Below, in pieces: positions 39,004 to 48,361 of a stretch of 64,000 nucleotides of DNA. The notes under the pieces were generated by a model, which ran no database searches, had not been told where the DNA came from, and worked only from the letters and a program-made list of their open reading frames with translations. Numbering within the stretch: position 1 is the stretch's first letter; every line of letters begins with the position of its first letter. The translations under genes and the position numbers were made by a program. Source of the DNA: Caecitellus pseudoparvulus (lineage: Eukaryota > Bigyra: Bicosoecida); assembly GCA_965644315.1 (NCBI GenBank), contig CBFFRQ010000030.1:62001-126000 (forward strand), given 5' to 3'.

Positions 39004-41559
39004 ATGGAGTCCAAGTCTACACAGCTGGCTCACTGCTCCAACCGTGCAAGCCCAGACGCGGTGAAGCGGCTGCTGCTGGCATGCCTTCTTCTGCAGGCTT
39101 TTGAGAGTCCCGCCTTCGGTGACACGGACAGCTCAAACAACCATGGCACACCCATGAAACTCAAACCGCCTGTGCCAACTACGGCAGCGTCGACTGGAAG
39201 TGATTCATCAAGCTACTGGGGTGCCCCCATGGCGCCCAGGGGCCTGGCTCCGCTTAGCCCTTGCTCACCCTCGTTTGACGTTGCTGTGGGGACGAGCCAT
39301 GCCTGTTGCATAGGGACTGATGGGCGTGCCTGGTGCAGAGGCGCGAACTCGTACTTTCAAAGTCTTGGTGAGGGAGGAGGCTGCAATGATACTTTCAACA
39401 CAGTCCACAACTTGCCGTCTTCCGAGGTAACCTCCATTGCTGTGGGCAGTAGGCATTCTTGTGCAGTGGTGCACAGCGAGGGGGTGTACTGCTGGGGCGA
39501 CGATACCTTTGGACAGGTTTCCTCCGTGCCATCAACTTCAGGCCAAGAAAGTCGAGAGACAACTTTTCTGCTGGGCACCACGGACACGATTGATAAGGTC
39601 GCCACCGGAAACTCGCACACGTGCTTCATGTACGGGGCTTCTCCGCCACCACATGGTGTCGTATGCTGGGGGCACCCAACGGATGCTTGCGGAGGCGAGT
39701 TTGATAATCTTCTACATGGGTCAATACTTGAACCAATACTTGAACCTTCGACATTCATTCTGGAAGCGGAGCCTTTGCTAGAAGGGGTCGATGTGGTACC
39801 GATTGACATCTGTGCCTTTGGATCACACACATGTGTGCTGATGAGAGAGGAGACAAAGTTGTGGATAGTATGCGGTGGAGGTGGGTTCAACTTCAGTCAA
39901 ACCGTGCCCCTTGGGGAATCCTCCACCTACTCCACTGGCAATGAGACGATCTCATGCTCAACGTCAGTGTGTCTTGAAAACAGCCCAGTTGCAAAGTGCT
40001 GGGCAGTGGACGGGTGCGCACCTCCGACCAATCCTGCCACAGGTACCCTGTACTGCTCTACATCGCCCTCGGTAACTCCTACATCTTCGACGTCAGCCAC
40101 TGCAAGAGTAACAGCGTCCACGACGCCCACTGGCTCACCCTCGCCCACTGCATCCACCACGCCCACTGGTACACCGTCGCCCTCTGCATCCACCACGCCC
40201 ACTGGCTCACCCTCGCCCACTGCATCCACGACGCCCACTGGCTCACCCTCGCCCACTGCATCCACGACGCCCACTGGCTCACCGTCACCCACTGCATCCA
40301 CCACGCCCACTGGCTCACCCTCGCCCACTGCATCTACCACGCCCACTGGCTCACCGTCGCCCACTGCATCCACCACGCCCACTGGCTCACCGTCACCCAC
40401 TGCATCCACGACTTCAACCATATCACCAACCACTTCATTTTCAGCCCCACCCACTGGTACACCGTCACCCAGCACTGCACCGTCCACATCTCCCAGCTCA
40501 GGCCCCACATCACCACCCACCTCACAACCCAACTCCACACTCATCGACACAAGCCGCCAGGCCCCTCCCTCCGACAAGGAACAGTCGACTTCCGGCGGCA
40601 ACGGCACAGCTCCACTCCCCACACCTGACAAACAGCCCGCCCCCTTCGCTCACGCCATGGCCGTCCCAGGCACACCTGCGTTCTACACACTCATCGGTGC
40701 CATCCTCGCACTGGCCCTTCTCGCCGCTGCGGCCCTAACCCTGCTCAGACGACACAGGCGCCGCCATCTGCCTTCCGCAACACACACGCGCCGCCTGCAG
40801 CACTCACACAGCAAGCGCCACACCAAGGGCATCAACCCCATGCACACACCACACGCCGGCACCAGCGCCCTGCGTGCTGACCAGTCTGCCTTGCGGCCAC
40901 TCCCCCGTGCCCTGTCCCTGTCGTCAGACCTGCAGGTGCTGCCGGGGCACCGGGCCTCCATCATTGGCGACGCCACCGTAGCCATGCACGTGCTGGCAGC
41001 AGATGGCCACGCACAGCAGCATGATGTCAAGGCCGCCCCCGGCTCACGTGTCGCAACAGGCACAGGCGCAGCACCCACTGCACACAGCGGCCGCTTCGTG
41101 GCTGGTGCACATGCCAGCGGGCAGCGGGCTGGCACAGCGACTGTTGCACGGGAAGCAGGGCGGGCGGCCAACCGCCGACTGACCTTGGCCCGTGCGGCAA
41201 ACGTGCGCTCCCTGATCACTCGCTTCAATGGTGGCTGCCCCGCGTCTGGCAGGGCCCGCCCCACGACAGCCAAGCGGGCCCAGCGCCGGCGCTTCTCCAC
41301 ACACACGGTGCGGCGGCAAGCCAGCGGGATCCACGAGCCGGCGCTCAACGCTGGTGATGTGTCTCGTGGCTATGCAGCGGTGCACATGGCGGGGACAGTG
41401 CAAGTGGTCACCTCACAGCAGGGTAGTCTGGCGGGCACTCGCCGGGGTGCGCCAAGGGCACAGTCTGCTGTGCGCGGTGTGGTGCAGGGGCTGGGCTGGG
41501 CCCGTGCACAGCAGGCACGGTCACGTCGGCGTCAGAGGGGTGGACGGGGCATGTCATGA
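39004..41559 (+). CDS. RCC1-like surface protein with S/T/P stalk, copy 3
   Basis: Third tandem paralogue, 851 residues. The start MESKSTQLAHCSNRASPDAV aligns with that of copy 2 and supports both start choices; the signal peptide is RLLLACLLLQAFESPAFG. The ectodomain repeats the copy 2 pattern (HACCIGTDGRAWCRGANSYF, GVYCWGDDTFGQVSS, VVCWGHPTDACGG, DICAFGSHTCVLM). The stalk is short, with about nine 12-residue units (40109-40410). The membrane span is near residues 558-582. From about 40390 to 40820 the DNA is almost identical to copy 2, but the extreme 3' end (AGTVQVVTSQQGS) matches copy 1 rather than copy 2 (LPAPEVTSQQGS). The gene is therefore a mosaic. Its stop lies 14 bp from the stop of the convergent LRR gene. 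Confidence 0.75.
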   Translation: MESKSTQLAHCSNRASPDAVKRLLLACLLLQAFESPAFGDTDSSNNHGTPMKLKPPVPTTAASTGSDSSSYWGAPMAPRGLAPLSPCSPSFDVAVGTSHACCIGTDGRAWCRGANSYFQSLGEGGGCNDTFNTVHNLPSSEVTSIAVGSRHSCAVVHSEGVYCWGDDTFGQVSSVPSTSGQESRETTFLLGTTDTIDKVATGNSHTCFMYGASPPPHGVVCWGHPTDACGGEFDNLLHGSILEPILEPSTFILEAEPLLEGVDVVPIDICAFGSHTCVLMREETKLWIVCGGGGFNFSQTVPLGESSTYSTGNETISCSTSVCLENSPVAKCWAVDGCAPPTNPATGTLYCSTSPSVTPTSSTSATARVTASTTPTGSPSPTASTTPTGTPSPSASTTPTGSPSPTASTTPTGSPSPTASTTPTGSPSPTASTTPTGSPSPTASTTPTGSPSPTASTTPTGSPSPTASTTSTISPTTSFSAPPTGTPSPSTAPSTSPSSGPTSPPTSQPNSTLIDTSRQAPPSDKEQSTSGGNGTAPLPTPDKQPAPFAHAMAVPGTPAFYTLIGAILALALLAAAALTLLRRHRRRHLPSATHTRRLQHSHSKRHTKGINPMHTPHAGTSALRADQSALRPLPRALSLSSDLQVLPGHRASIIGDATVAMHVLAADGHAQQHDVKAAPGSRVATGTGAAPTAHSGRFVAGAHASGQRAGTATVAREAGRAANRRLTLARAANVRSLITRFNGGCPASGRARPTTAKRAQRRRFSTHTVRRQASGIHEPALNAGDVSRGYAAVHMAGTVQVVTSQQGSLAGTRRGAPRAQSAVRGVVQGLGWARAQQARSRRRQRGGRGMS
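40109..40410 (+). repeat. About nine 36-nt repeats in the stalk of copy 3
   Basis: Same unit as in copy 2 (TTPTGSPSPTAS), in a shorter array. The flanking downstream sequence is nearly identical to that of copy 2, so the two arrays differ mainly in unit number. Confidence 0.9.
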
Positions 41560-41568
41560 CGTGAGCGA

Positions 41569-41640
41569 GCGTGCTACATGACTTTCCAGAAGCGTTGTTG
41601 GGCTTGGACGGAGATGGTGAGGGCGTGCATGAACTCTGGT
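41569..41640. repeat. Truncated third copy of the spacer module
   Basis: Matches 34116-34200 and 38521-38605, then diverges abruptly after GAACTCTGG at about 41639. That point marks the right-hand end of the tandem duplication. The minus strand of this module is the 3' coding end of the LRR gene. Confidence 0.75.
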
Positions 41641-42797
41641 TGAGGAGGAGAGCAGCGAACAGTTTCCGGCGCTGCTCCGCCACTGGCTGCGGCTACAGCA
41701 ACAGTGTGCCTGACTGCAGGCTCAGTCGCCCCCGTATTTGCAATGGAGAGCATTTGCAATGCAAACTGACCTTTCTCGCTTTCAACCGACGCAGCGAGAA
41801 GTGCCACGCCAAGATCAGCTGAAGTGAGATCAGCGTTGTCACTGACGTCCAAAGACTCCAAGCAAGGAAAGGCAGCGAGGATGTCTCCAACTCCCAGCCC
41901 ATTCATCTCAGTGTCGCTGACGTTCAAGCTTGCCAAGTGCGGCAGAGCGGACTCCGCACCTTCGGGCAGGGCACCAAGCGCCCGGCATCCGCTCAGGTCA
42001 AGCTCAGACACTGCCGAAGCCAGACACTCAAACAGGCACTTCCACGTCACACATGTACCTTGCAGGTTGACGCTACGCAGTTGTGGTGCTGCTCCCAGCA
42101 CAGCCGCAACGTCTGAGAGGCTCAGCTCACTTGCTCCGCCCAGCGACAGCTCGGTCAGGCAAGGCAGGGCCGTTGGGCAGCAGGGCAGTTCCGTCAAACG
42201 GGAACCTGACAGGTCCAGGGCTTGCAGGCCAGGCCAGGGGAGCGTGAGGTCCAGGGGGGGCGATGCCCACGAGTCATTGTCCAGCAACGCCACTTGCAGC
42301 GTTGCCCGACACGCTTCCAGCGCACCCCGAAGCTGAGCAGTTGCAAGCGGATCGGCGTGCATGCCCAGGTGCGGCATACAGCAGCCCGACAAAACAAGGT
42401 GCTGCAAGGTGGGGGCGCCTTCTCCGCCGGCTAAGTCGCTCGGCGGTGTCCGAACCACTGATGGGCACTTGACGCATCGCAGGCTCCGCACGCCAAGCTG
42501 GATCAGTGTCGCCACTGCGGACATGGTGACTTGGGTGAGTGAAGAGAGGGCCACTGCAGGCTGTGCGTGTTCCATGTCCGCTGCTTGCAGGAGAGTCAGC
42601 AGCGTGACGTCATCCACCTCGCCACCCTCGTCGCTGGCACTTTGCCAGATGCTCTGCAGCTGTGGGAGGGGAATGTTGCTGCTCTTGGCCACGATGTCTT
42701 CCACACGCCCGTCAAGGACTGCGTCAACCAGAACCTCCATGCATAGCTCATGCAGGGTGGGCACCACCTCAATGTCTTCAGCAACTGCCTCCTGCAT
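41574..42797 (-). CDS. Leucine-rich-repeat protein (F-box/Rad7-like LRR)
   Basis: A 407-residue protein. The N-terminus (TLHELCMEVLVDAVLDGRV, then IPLPQLQSIW) resembles the helical segment before the LRRs in Rad7/F-box-type proteins. Irregular cysteine-type LRRs follow: LQHLVLSGCCMPHLG, LQALDLSGSRLTELP, LTELSLGGASELSL, LRSVNLQGTCVTW, VSELDLSGCRALGALP, LASLNVSDTEMNGLG and LESLDVSDNADLTS. A ubiquitin-ligase adaptor or repair role is possible but not shown. The ATG at 42797 sits in a good context (ACCATGC); an in-frame ATG at 42887 would add 30 residues. The last 22 codons come from the duplicated spacer module of the neighbouring gene family, so the original C-terminus may be lost. Confidence 0.7.
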   Translation of the reverse strand: MQEAVAEDIEVVPTLHELCMEVLVDAVLDGRVEDIVAKSSNIPLPQLQSIWQSASDEGGEVDDVTLLTLLQAADMEHAQPAVALSSLTQVTMSAVATLIQLGVRSLRCVKCPSVVRTPPSDLAGGEGAPTLQHLVLSGCCMPHLGMHADPLATAQLRGALEACRATLQVALLDNDSWASPPLDLTLPWPGLQALDLSGSRLTELPCCPTALPCLTELSLGGASELSLSDVAAVLGAAPQLRSVNLQGTCVTWKCLFECLASAVSELDLSGCRALGALPEGAESALPHLASLNVSDTEMNGLGVGDILAAFPCLESLDVSDNADLTSADLGVALLAASVESEKGQFALQMLSIANTGATEPAVRHTVAVAAASGGAAPETVRCSPPQPEFMHALTISVQAQQRFWKVM

Positions 42798-42955
42798 GGT
42801 GAAGGCGTGGTCGGCGGTGCGGCACGAAATTCCGCACTCCAAGCCGCAAGCAGGATCCTGATGCTGGGCTTTCACAACACATCCCATGCACGGTCCCGCA
42901 CCACAGACCTTCCACGACCTTTCCGCTTCTGTGGGTGAAGTTTTCTAAATTGAAT

Positions 42956-44049
42956 TCACTGCGCTGCGGCTGGGGCAGCAGGCCCGGCCGTTGTGGGCTT
43001 TGAGTCCGCCATGCCCATCAACTCCAGCGCGATGCGCTTGCGCCGGCTCTTCTCTGCCTTGAGCATGGCTTTGTACTCTTGCACCTTGCGTTCCGCCTCC
43101 TTGTCTGCCCTGGCCGCCAGGCGGAGGAACTTGGCGGACGACGCCAGCTCAGCCTGCAGTGCCGCAGCTAGAGGGCTGGCCTCCGCCCCCGGCCCCTCTG
43201 CCTGCAGCAGGGCATCCCGCTGGCCCTGCAGGGCGAGGGTCCAGTAGTGCGCCAGCGTCTCGCTGGGGAGGGTCATGAGGTACGCCTTGCTGGGGCAGGG
43301 CTTGACGGGGCGCATGTCCAGCACTTTCTGCGGAGGGCGGTGGCGGAGGCGGTGGGGCGGTGGGGGGGCCAGGGGACTACACTGCAGCACGCACCCCCAC
43401 ATGCTCGCTTTCTCCAATGCCAATGAACACGCCGGGAAACCCGTCCAGTGCCTTGAAGTCGGGCCCCACTGGAAACGCAGCAGCCTTGACTGGAGGCCAG
43501 GCGGCCGCCAGGTCTGGCACGTACTGCCACCGCACCAGGATGGCCTCCACCGCTTGCTCTTTCAAGGGCTGGGACTTGTCCAGCTTCCGAGCGCCTCCCT
43601 CGCTGCGCTTGGCGGGTGTGCGCGCCCGTTTCGTGGCCGTGTCGTCACTTTCCGTTGGCGTGCTGGAGCGCGGGCGCTTGGTCTTGCCGACCTGCTTCGG
43701 CGACTTGGGCGTCTTCACCTTGGGCGCCTTCACTTTGTGTTCCTTTGGCTTGTGTTCCTTCGCCTTTGGCTGGGCCAAGGCTGCCAGGGGCACGTCGTCG
43801 TCGTCACTGCCAGCTGCCGTCGCGGCCGCCGCTTGCTCCCTGCCCAGGCGCCCCATTGGCTGAGCGACATCGCTGTCCGAATCCGAGACTGCAAAAGGAA
43901 GGAACGGTACGATGAGTTCACCAACTGCGCAGCTCAGTACCGCCGCTACAAGCTGCGGTGGGGCGCCTCTCCGAGACCACGCTGTGCGGTCTTTGAAGTG
44001 CCGCTGCCGTTTCAGCAGAGCCCGCCCAGCAGCCTCGCTCACCTGCCAT
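42956..44049 (-). CDS. Unrecognised basic/acidic protein with KALDGFPGV motif
   Basis: Probably nuclear; function not recognised. Exons 44043-44049 (only ATGGCAG), 43395-43888 and 42956-43327 join in phase to 290 residues. The first intron (154 bp) is the longest found; the second is 67 bp with donor GTGCGT. Residues 3-100 are acidic (VSDSDSD, GSDDDDV), then lysine-rich (PKAKEHKPKEHK, KTKRPRSSTPTESDD, ATKRARTP), like a nuclear localisation region. A conserved-looking domain follows: WPPVKAAAFPVGPDFKALDG, FPGVFIGIGESEHVGKVLDM and RPVKPCPSKAYLMTLPS, then a helical KEAERKVQEYKAML and an Ala-rich end. The join GESEHVG-KVLDMR across intron 2 reads naturally. The 7-nt first exon is tentative; a PWWP-like fold is only a guess. 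Confidence 0.6.
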
Positions 44050-44369
44050 GGCTGCGAGCAACGAAAGAAAGGTGAAACCGAAGACCAAGAACGATGGTTC
44101 CCCAATTCACGCAGATGATGAATGCCTTCAGCCACGCAGGTGCTGGAGGATGGCTGGCCCGGCGCACTCGCCGTTTGGCAGTGGCTCGTGTGCTGGCAGC
44201 ACGCTCACCCTGGCCGCAAAGGCTCAGAGAGGGTGACTGGTCGAATGCCTTGAATGTCCACAAGTCTCATGATTTATTTCTCCAGCCCGCCTGCCCACCC
44301 CTGGGGCTATGCCCCTGCCACAGGCGCTGCATTGCTGGGTCGACACGCTCACACACAAGCCAGCAGTGG
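44050..44369. other. Spacer between DNase II and KALDGFPGV genes
   Basis: 320 bp between two minus-strand genes: the 3' end of the DNase II gene and the promoter of the next. TGCATTGC lies at 44338-44345, 25 bp past the DNase II stop, reading GCAATGCA in the gene's sense. Several frames are open but none has a family resemblance. Confidence 0.45.
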
Positions 44370-45589
44370 TCAAGAGGCCAGAGGCACAGCTCCCCGCAGC
44401 GCGGCACTGGAGCAGGAATTCGTGCCGGAGATGGCCTTGTTGAAGGTGGCCCACAGCGTGACGTGGTTGAAGCACACGGTGCCGCCCCCCCGCTTGTACT
44501 GGGACGTCATGCGGTTGATGTCCCCGATGCACAGAACGGTCTTGCCGCTGTCAGGCGTCGTCACGGCCCACTGCGCAGAGATAGGGAGGGTGCAAGTGAG
44601 GGGCACGCGCTGGCTGGTCAACGCAGGGCTTCACGGAGTGGCGCTCTGCGGCACGCCTCACCTTGGAGTGGTCCTGCGTTTCCGTCCACGCGACACCGTC
44701 AAACGCGACGCCGGAGACGTCCAGCACAGTGTACGGCACGGCAGGGGCGCAAGAGGGACCGATGGCATAGCCCCGGATCCAGCTCTCCACGTACAGCCCG
44801 CCCTGCAGCGTAGGCGCCACAAGATTCGAGTACAGGTCTTGCCCCCACTTCCCAGTCTTAGCAAAGACGGTGAAGGACTGGCTGGAGCCAGGGGAGGCGA
44901 CAGAAGAGCTGAAGCTGGCAGCGGTGTGGTTGTAGTTGCCGTCCAAGGCGGCAGCCAGGTTCCCCAGCAGGCGCTGTTGCCCAGGCAGCACCTCGTTCAC
45001 GTAGACAGCTGGGCGGTTCATGAGGATGGCTGTGCCAACGGTGTCGTTCAGGTCTTCCAGGCTCAGCGTGAAGCACAGCATGCTCTGCGCATACGTCGTC
45101 TCCTCATCTGGGAGACCGCCATAGGACGTCCCTTCCACGATGGGCCAGTTCGGAATGCTGCGGGGTGGGAAGCGAGGACGCAACGAAGCGTGGACAAACC
45201 AATTTCCGCAGGCCGCTCCAGGGCGCTCCGTACCTGTGCACCATGTACACCCCGGCGCTGTCGCCGGCGAGGACAAACCCCTTGGTGTGGCCATACTTGC
45301 TGGAAGCCTTGTACCCTGGCTCGTCGTTCCACGCGCCACGTGTGAAGGACGAATCCCACAGCTGCGAGACGGTCTTGGACACGCCGCCCACACTGCCATT
45401 CTGCATGTCGTACTGGCTCTGCTTGAGGTTGCCATCTTCCGACGTGGCCATGGCGTAGTTACCGCCGTTGTTGTCCTTGATGGCGACGAACCATGCCACA
45501 GGGCTGCCTGAGTCGTCGTAGCATGAGGGGTTGCTGGCGGTGGCAGCCAGAGCTGCTGCCGCCAGCAGCACAGTCGCGAGTCCACGCAT
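44370..45589 (-). CDS. DNASE2: Deoxyribonuclease II (acid, lysosomal type)
   Basis: Acid endonuclease that degrades engulfed or lysosomal DNA without metal ions. Exons 45234-45589, 44662-45157 and 44370-44570 (introns 76 and 91 bp) give 350 residues. Signal peptide MRGLATVLLAAAALAATA, then the family blocks: PVAWFVAIKDNNGGNYA, GVYMVHSIPNWPIVEGTSYG (spliced across intron 1), MLCFTLSLEDL, the catalytic DHSK at 281-284 in TETQDHSKWAV (spliced across intron 2), and CIGDINRMTSQYKRGGGTVC. The last block corresponds to CVGDINR...RGGGT.C in animal DNase II. Length fits the usual 350-360. The start is placed at the signal peptide, although an in-frame ATG lies 23 codons upstream. Presence in a protist is consistent with phagotrophy (inference). 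Confidence 0.93.
45200..45210 (-). promoter_or_regulatory. TGCGGAAATTG motif inside DNase II intron 1
   Basis: Sense-oriented copy about 24 nt after the GTACGG donor of the 76-bp first intron, well away from the acceptor. Not coding. Confidence 0.45.
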
Positions 45590-45674
45590 GGCGATGGGCT
45601 GGGGGGTAGAGGGCGCAGTGGCAGCGCCAGCGAAATCAGTAGAAGAACGTGTTGACATTGTATTTGTTCCGGCC

Positions 45675-47613
45675 TCACTCCTGTGCTGAGGCGCTTGGCG
45701 GGGCGCCAGCGGGCTGCAGTGAGGCAGCTGCAGCGGCCACGACGCTCTTCTGATCGGCGAGGAAGGCAGCCACCATCTCAGCGGCGGTGTCCTGGTAGTC
45801 AGACCAGCATTTTTGGGGTTTAGACTCGACTGGAGCCGGGCTTGCCTCGCTGCCCTGGTGTGGCAGGAGGAACGCGGAAGTGTCGGCACCTGCCCAACCC
45901 GCCAACGCAGCACACAAACCCGCCACACCAGCCGCCTCTGCTGCAGCTGCCTCGCCAGCCTGTGCAGGGGGGGCAATTTCGGACAAAGGCGGGTATGCCT
46001 GCAGGCCTTTGCCCGCCTTGAGGAGGCTCTGCAGCAGCGGCTTCGTCGCGTGTGTGACGCGGCTCCAAGATGCAAGCTGCAGCGACAGCACGCCCCGCCC
46101 AAACTCCGCCACAGGCGCCCAGAGCGGCACCACGTACACCTCGCTCTCACCATCCACGACGCTTGTTGTGCTGTGCATGCCAACGTTTTTCAGCAAGAGT
46201 TTCCGGATTTTCGCGAGCGGGTCGGTCGCCGCCGGCACCTCGACCAGCGGAACATCGTGACTTTGCCCATCCGCCACGAAGCCGCAGAAATGCAGCAACT
46301 CACGATTCGGACGCGGGCCGTAGTACATGCACAGTTCTTCGCCTGCGGCAAAGGCCCTTGGCGTGCGGTACACCAGGCGGTGCTGGCCGTCTTCCGCCGC
46401 TTCGAAGGCTGTGGGAATGCTGCCGCTAGGGCTGTCTTCGTAGTTCAACAAGTCCCACCCTGGCACCAGCGCCAGTTCCTGCCCAGGCCCGTGCGTGCAC
46501 GGCACCATGTTTTGTCGAGACATGACCATGGACAGCGCCCACTTGAAGCCTGCCCACGTGAACGTTTCCGAGTTCAGCCCGGGCAGCGTCGGCTTGGAGC
46601 GTGCTTCCAGCACGTGTTTTGAGTACAGGGCTGAGTACATCTTGACAACATTCCTGAGGAACTTCAAACTGTACTGCAGCTGCAACGCTCCCGCGCCGCC
46701 CCCCTGTGCCAGCTGGTGGAACCGGTGCCAATTCCAGAACAAAACGTTCGACGAGGTCCACGGCAGCAAAGCGAGAAACGGCCGCCACGCGCTGCCCTGA
46801 GTCAGGTTGCTCACTTGCACGCACACTGGCGCTGCAGCACCCTGGACTTCAACTGTAGCACAGCCGTCCCTGCGGTCCAAGACGTGCGTGAAGCCAGATG
46901 CCGCCCAGCCTTCAGGCACTCGAGCTTGACCTGCAACTTCAACTGCCGCGACAGCTTCGTCGGCGTGCAGGCCTGTGGCGTTGCAGGCAGCCACTTCCGT
47001 CAAGAGAAACAGCGCCAGCGGGAACATGGGCATGCTTTGCAGCACTGGGTCGGCCGCCGCTGCCTGGCCCAAGGGTGACTCCGCCACGCTCTGAAACGTC
47101 AGCATGGTGCTGCGAGGAACGATGAGCACTGCTTTGCCTGGCGGCAGCTCCTTGGCGCAGAACACCCCAAGGCCCTTGAAGGGCCCTGCACTGCCAATAG
47201 ACAGCCCACTGCCTTCCATGTCCACGCCGCTGTCCTGCAGCCACACATGCATCCGGGCGAGCCGTTCGTCCGGTGTCAACTGTGGTGAAGCGAGTCGAGC
47301 GGGGCGTGAGCTTCCCCGCGCACGCTGAGGCGGATAGGCGTGCAAACCAGCGAAGCACACGCACAGGTGCATCTACAGGCAGCAGTGCGGGCTGCAGCTT
47401 CTCGAGTTCTGTCAGTTGGCCCAGCAGAGTCCGGGCCTGCTGCAGCGCAGATGGCAGGCTGGACCAGGCGGCGCTGTCCTCCACGTTGGCCTGCACAGCT
47501 TGCAGGTTGTCCAGCAGGGCCGTCCCTTTGCTGCGCCCATACCCCACACTGGCAGGAATGCGCTGCTTCTCGCTCTTGGGCTGCTTCGCCGCGCCACTAG
47601 GACTCTCTGCCAT
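45675..47613 (-). CDS. SET-domain lysine methyltransferase (RuBisCO-LSMT/SETD3 type)
   Basis: Protein-lysine (or histidine) methyltransferase using S-adenosylmethionine. Exons 47365-47613 and 45675-47279 (85-bp intron, donor GTGCGT) give 617 residues. The split SET domain spans about residues 95-400: KGLGVFCAKELPPG (GxG motif), VPRSTMLT, ALVPGWDLLNYED and FAAGEELCMYYGPRPNRELL followed by HFCGFV. The usual ...DxxNH motif reads DLLNYED, so the histidine is replaced by tyrosine. The helical Rubis-subs-bind-like C-terminus follows. The N-terminal 80 residues are helical and without a clear targeting signal. The substrate is unknown; presence of the family does not prove a plastid, as SETD3/SETD4 relatives occur in animals. 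The motif TGCGGAAATTG lies 29-39 bp before the ATG. Confidence 0.85.
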
Positions 47614-47641
47614 GGCCGGCAAAGCAAGCAGCGACAGCCTC

Positions 47642-47652
47642 CAATTTCCGCA
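47642..47652 (-). promoter_or_regulatory. TGCGGAAATTG motif upstream of the SET gene
   Basis: Sense-oriented copy 29-39 bp before the ATG, in the 156-bp divergent promoter shared with COX16. No good intron acceptor lies between it and the ATG, so here an intronic position is unlikely. Confidence 0.4.
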
Positions 47653-47769
47653 ACTCGAGCAGGAGCGCAGTACGCTGCAAACTCAACTTGCAGCTGTGAA
47701 CGGACCTTCATGGAGACGCCCTTTCCATCTTCTAGTTGATTTTGGCGTAACCACACACCCGCCTGCAGT

Positions 47770-48151
47770 ATGCGGCCCTCTTTCCCTGCCCTGGCACGGG
47801 CTGATCCCATCCGGCGCAGGCAAGGCGGCTGGATGCGGAGTTTCCGTTTCGGGGCGCCCTTTGTCCTCTTCCTCATCGCGGGATCGTATGGCATGGCTGA
47901 GGTGCTGGGTCTAAAGTACGAGCGCATGGACCAGCGCGTCGTCAAGCAGTCTGAGCGCCAGTACGAGCTGCAGCAAGAGCACAAGGTGAGTTGCCAGGCA
48001 CGCGTGATTCGATTTCCGTCCCCGCAGCAGCTGACCACTGCACCCCCCTGCCCACCCGCAGGAAATGATGGAGCGTCTGTCCCTGCATGACTATGACTTG
48101 AAGCCCATTCCTCGCCCAGACGAAGGTGAAGGCGACCAGGAGCCTCGCTGA
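47770..48151 (+). CDS. COX16: COX16, cytochrome c oxidase assembly factor
   Basis: Small inner-membrane protein that helps insert copper into COX2 during complex IV assembly. Exons 47770-47985 and 48062-48151 (76-bp intron, donor GTGAGT) give 101 residues. A basic N-terminus is followed by FRFGAPFVLFLIAGSYGMAE and VLGLKYERMD, matching the family's G-x-PF-x-x-x-x-x-GS-x-x-x-x-x-x-x-x-YE pattern, then a charged helix and DYDLKPIPRP. Length (about 100) is normal. It is transcribed divergently from the SET gene, with 156 bp between the starts. Confidence 0.88.
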
Positions 48152-48361
48152 AGTCCTCAGTCCCAGAGGTCTGGTTCTGAAGCTCGTCCTGTCTGATGCA
48201 CAGCTGCCGGCCAATCCCCCGCTGCGTGCTCTGTGTGGCGCTAGAAGGCCCTTCCTCATCACGTTATGTCTATTTCCACGTCTATGAGTGCCAGGCAGAG
48301 CCTGCTGGCCATTGACAGCTCACACGCCGCAGTCCGAGCGCGCGTGGTGCAGGCACACAGC
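48152..48361. other. Convergent 3' spacer after COX16
   Basis: 210 bp between the stops of COX16 and the unrecognised minus-strand gene. No element stands out, and TGCATTGC is absent here. Confidence 0.4.

Noticed and set aside
44094-44270. Small plus-strand gene (MVPQFTQMMNAF...) in the DNase II spacer
   Set aside because: No nearby stop gives a sensible size, there is no family resemblance, and it overlaps the leader of the minus-strand gene.
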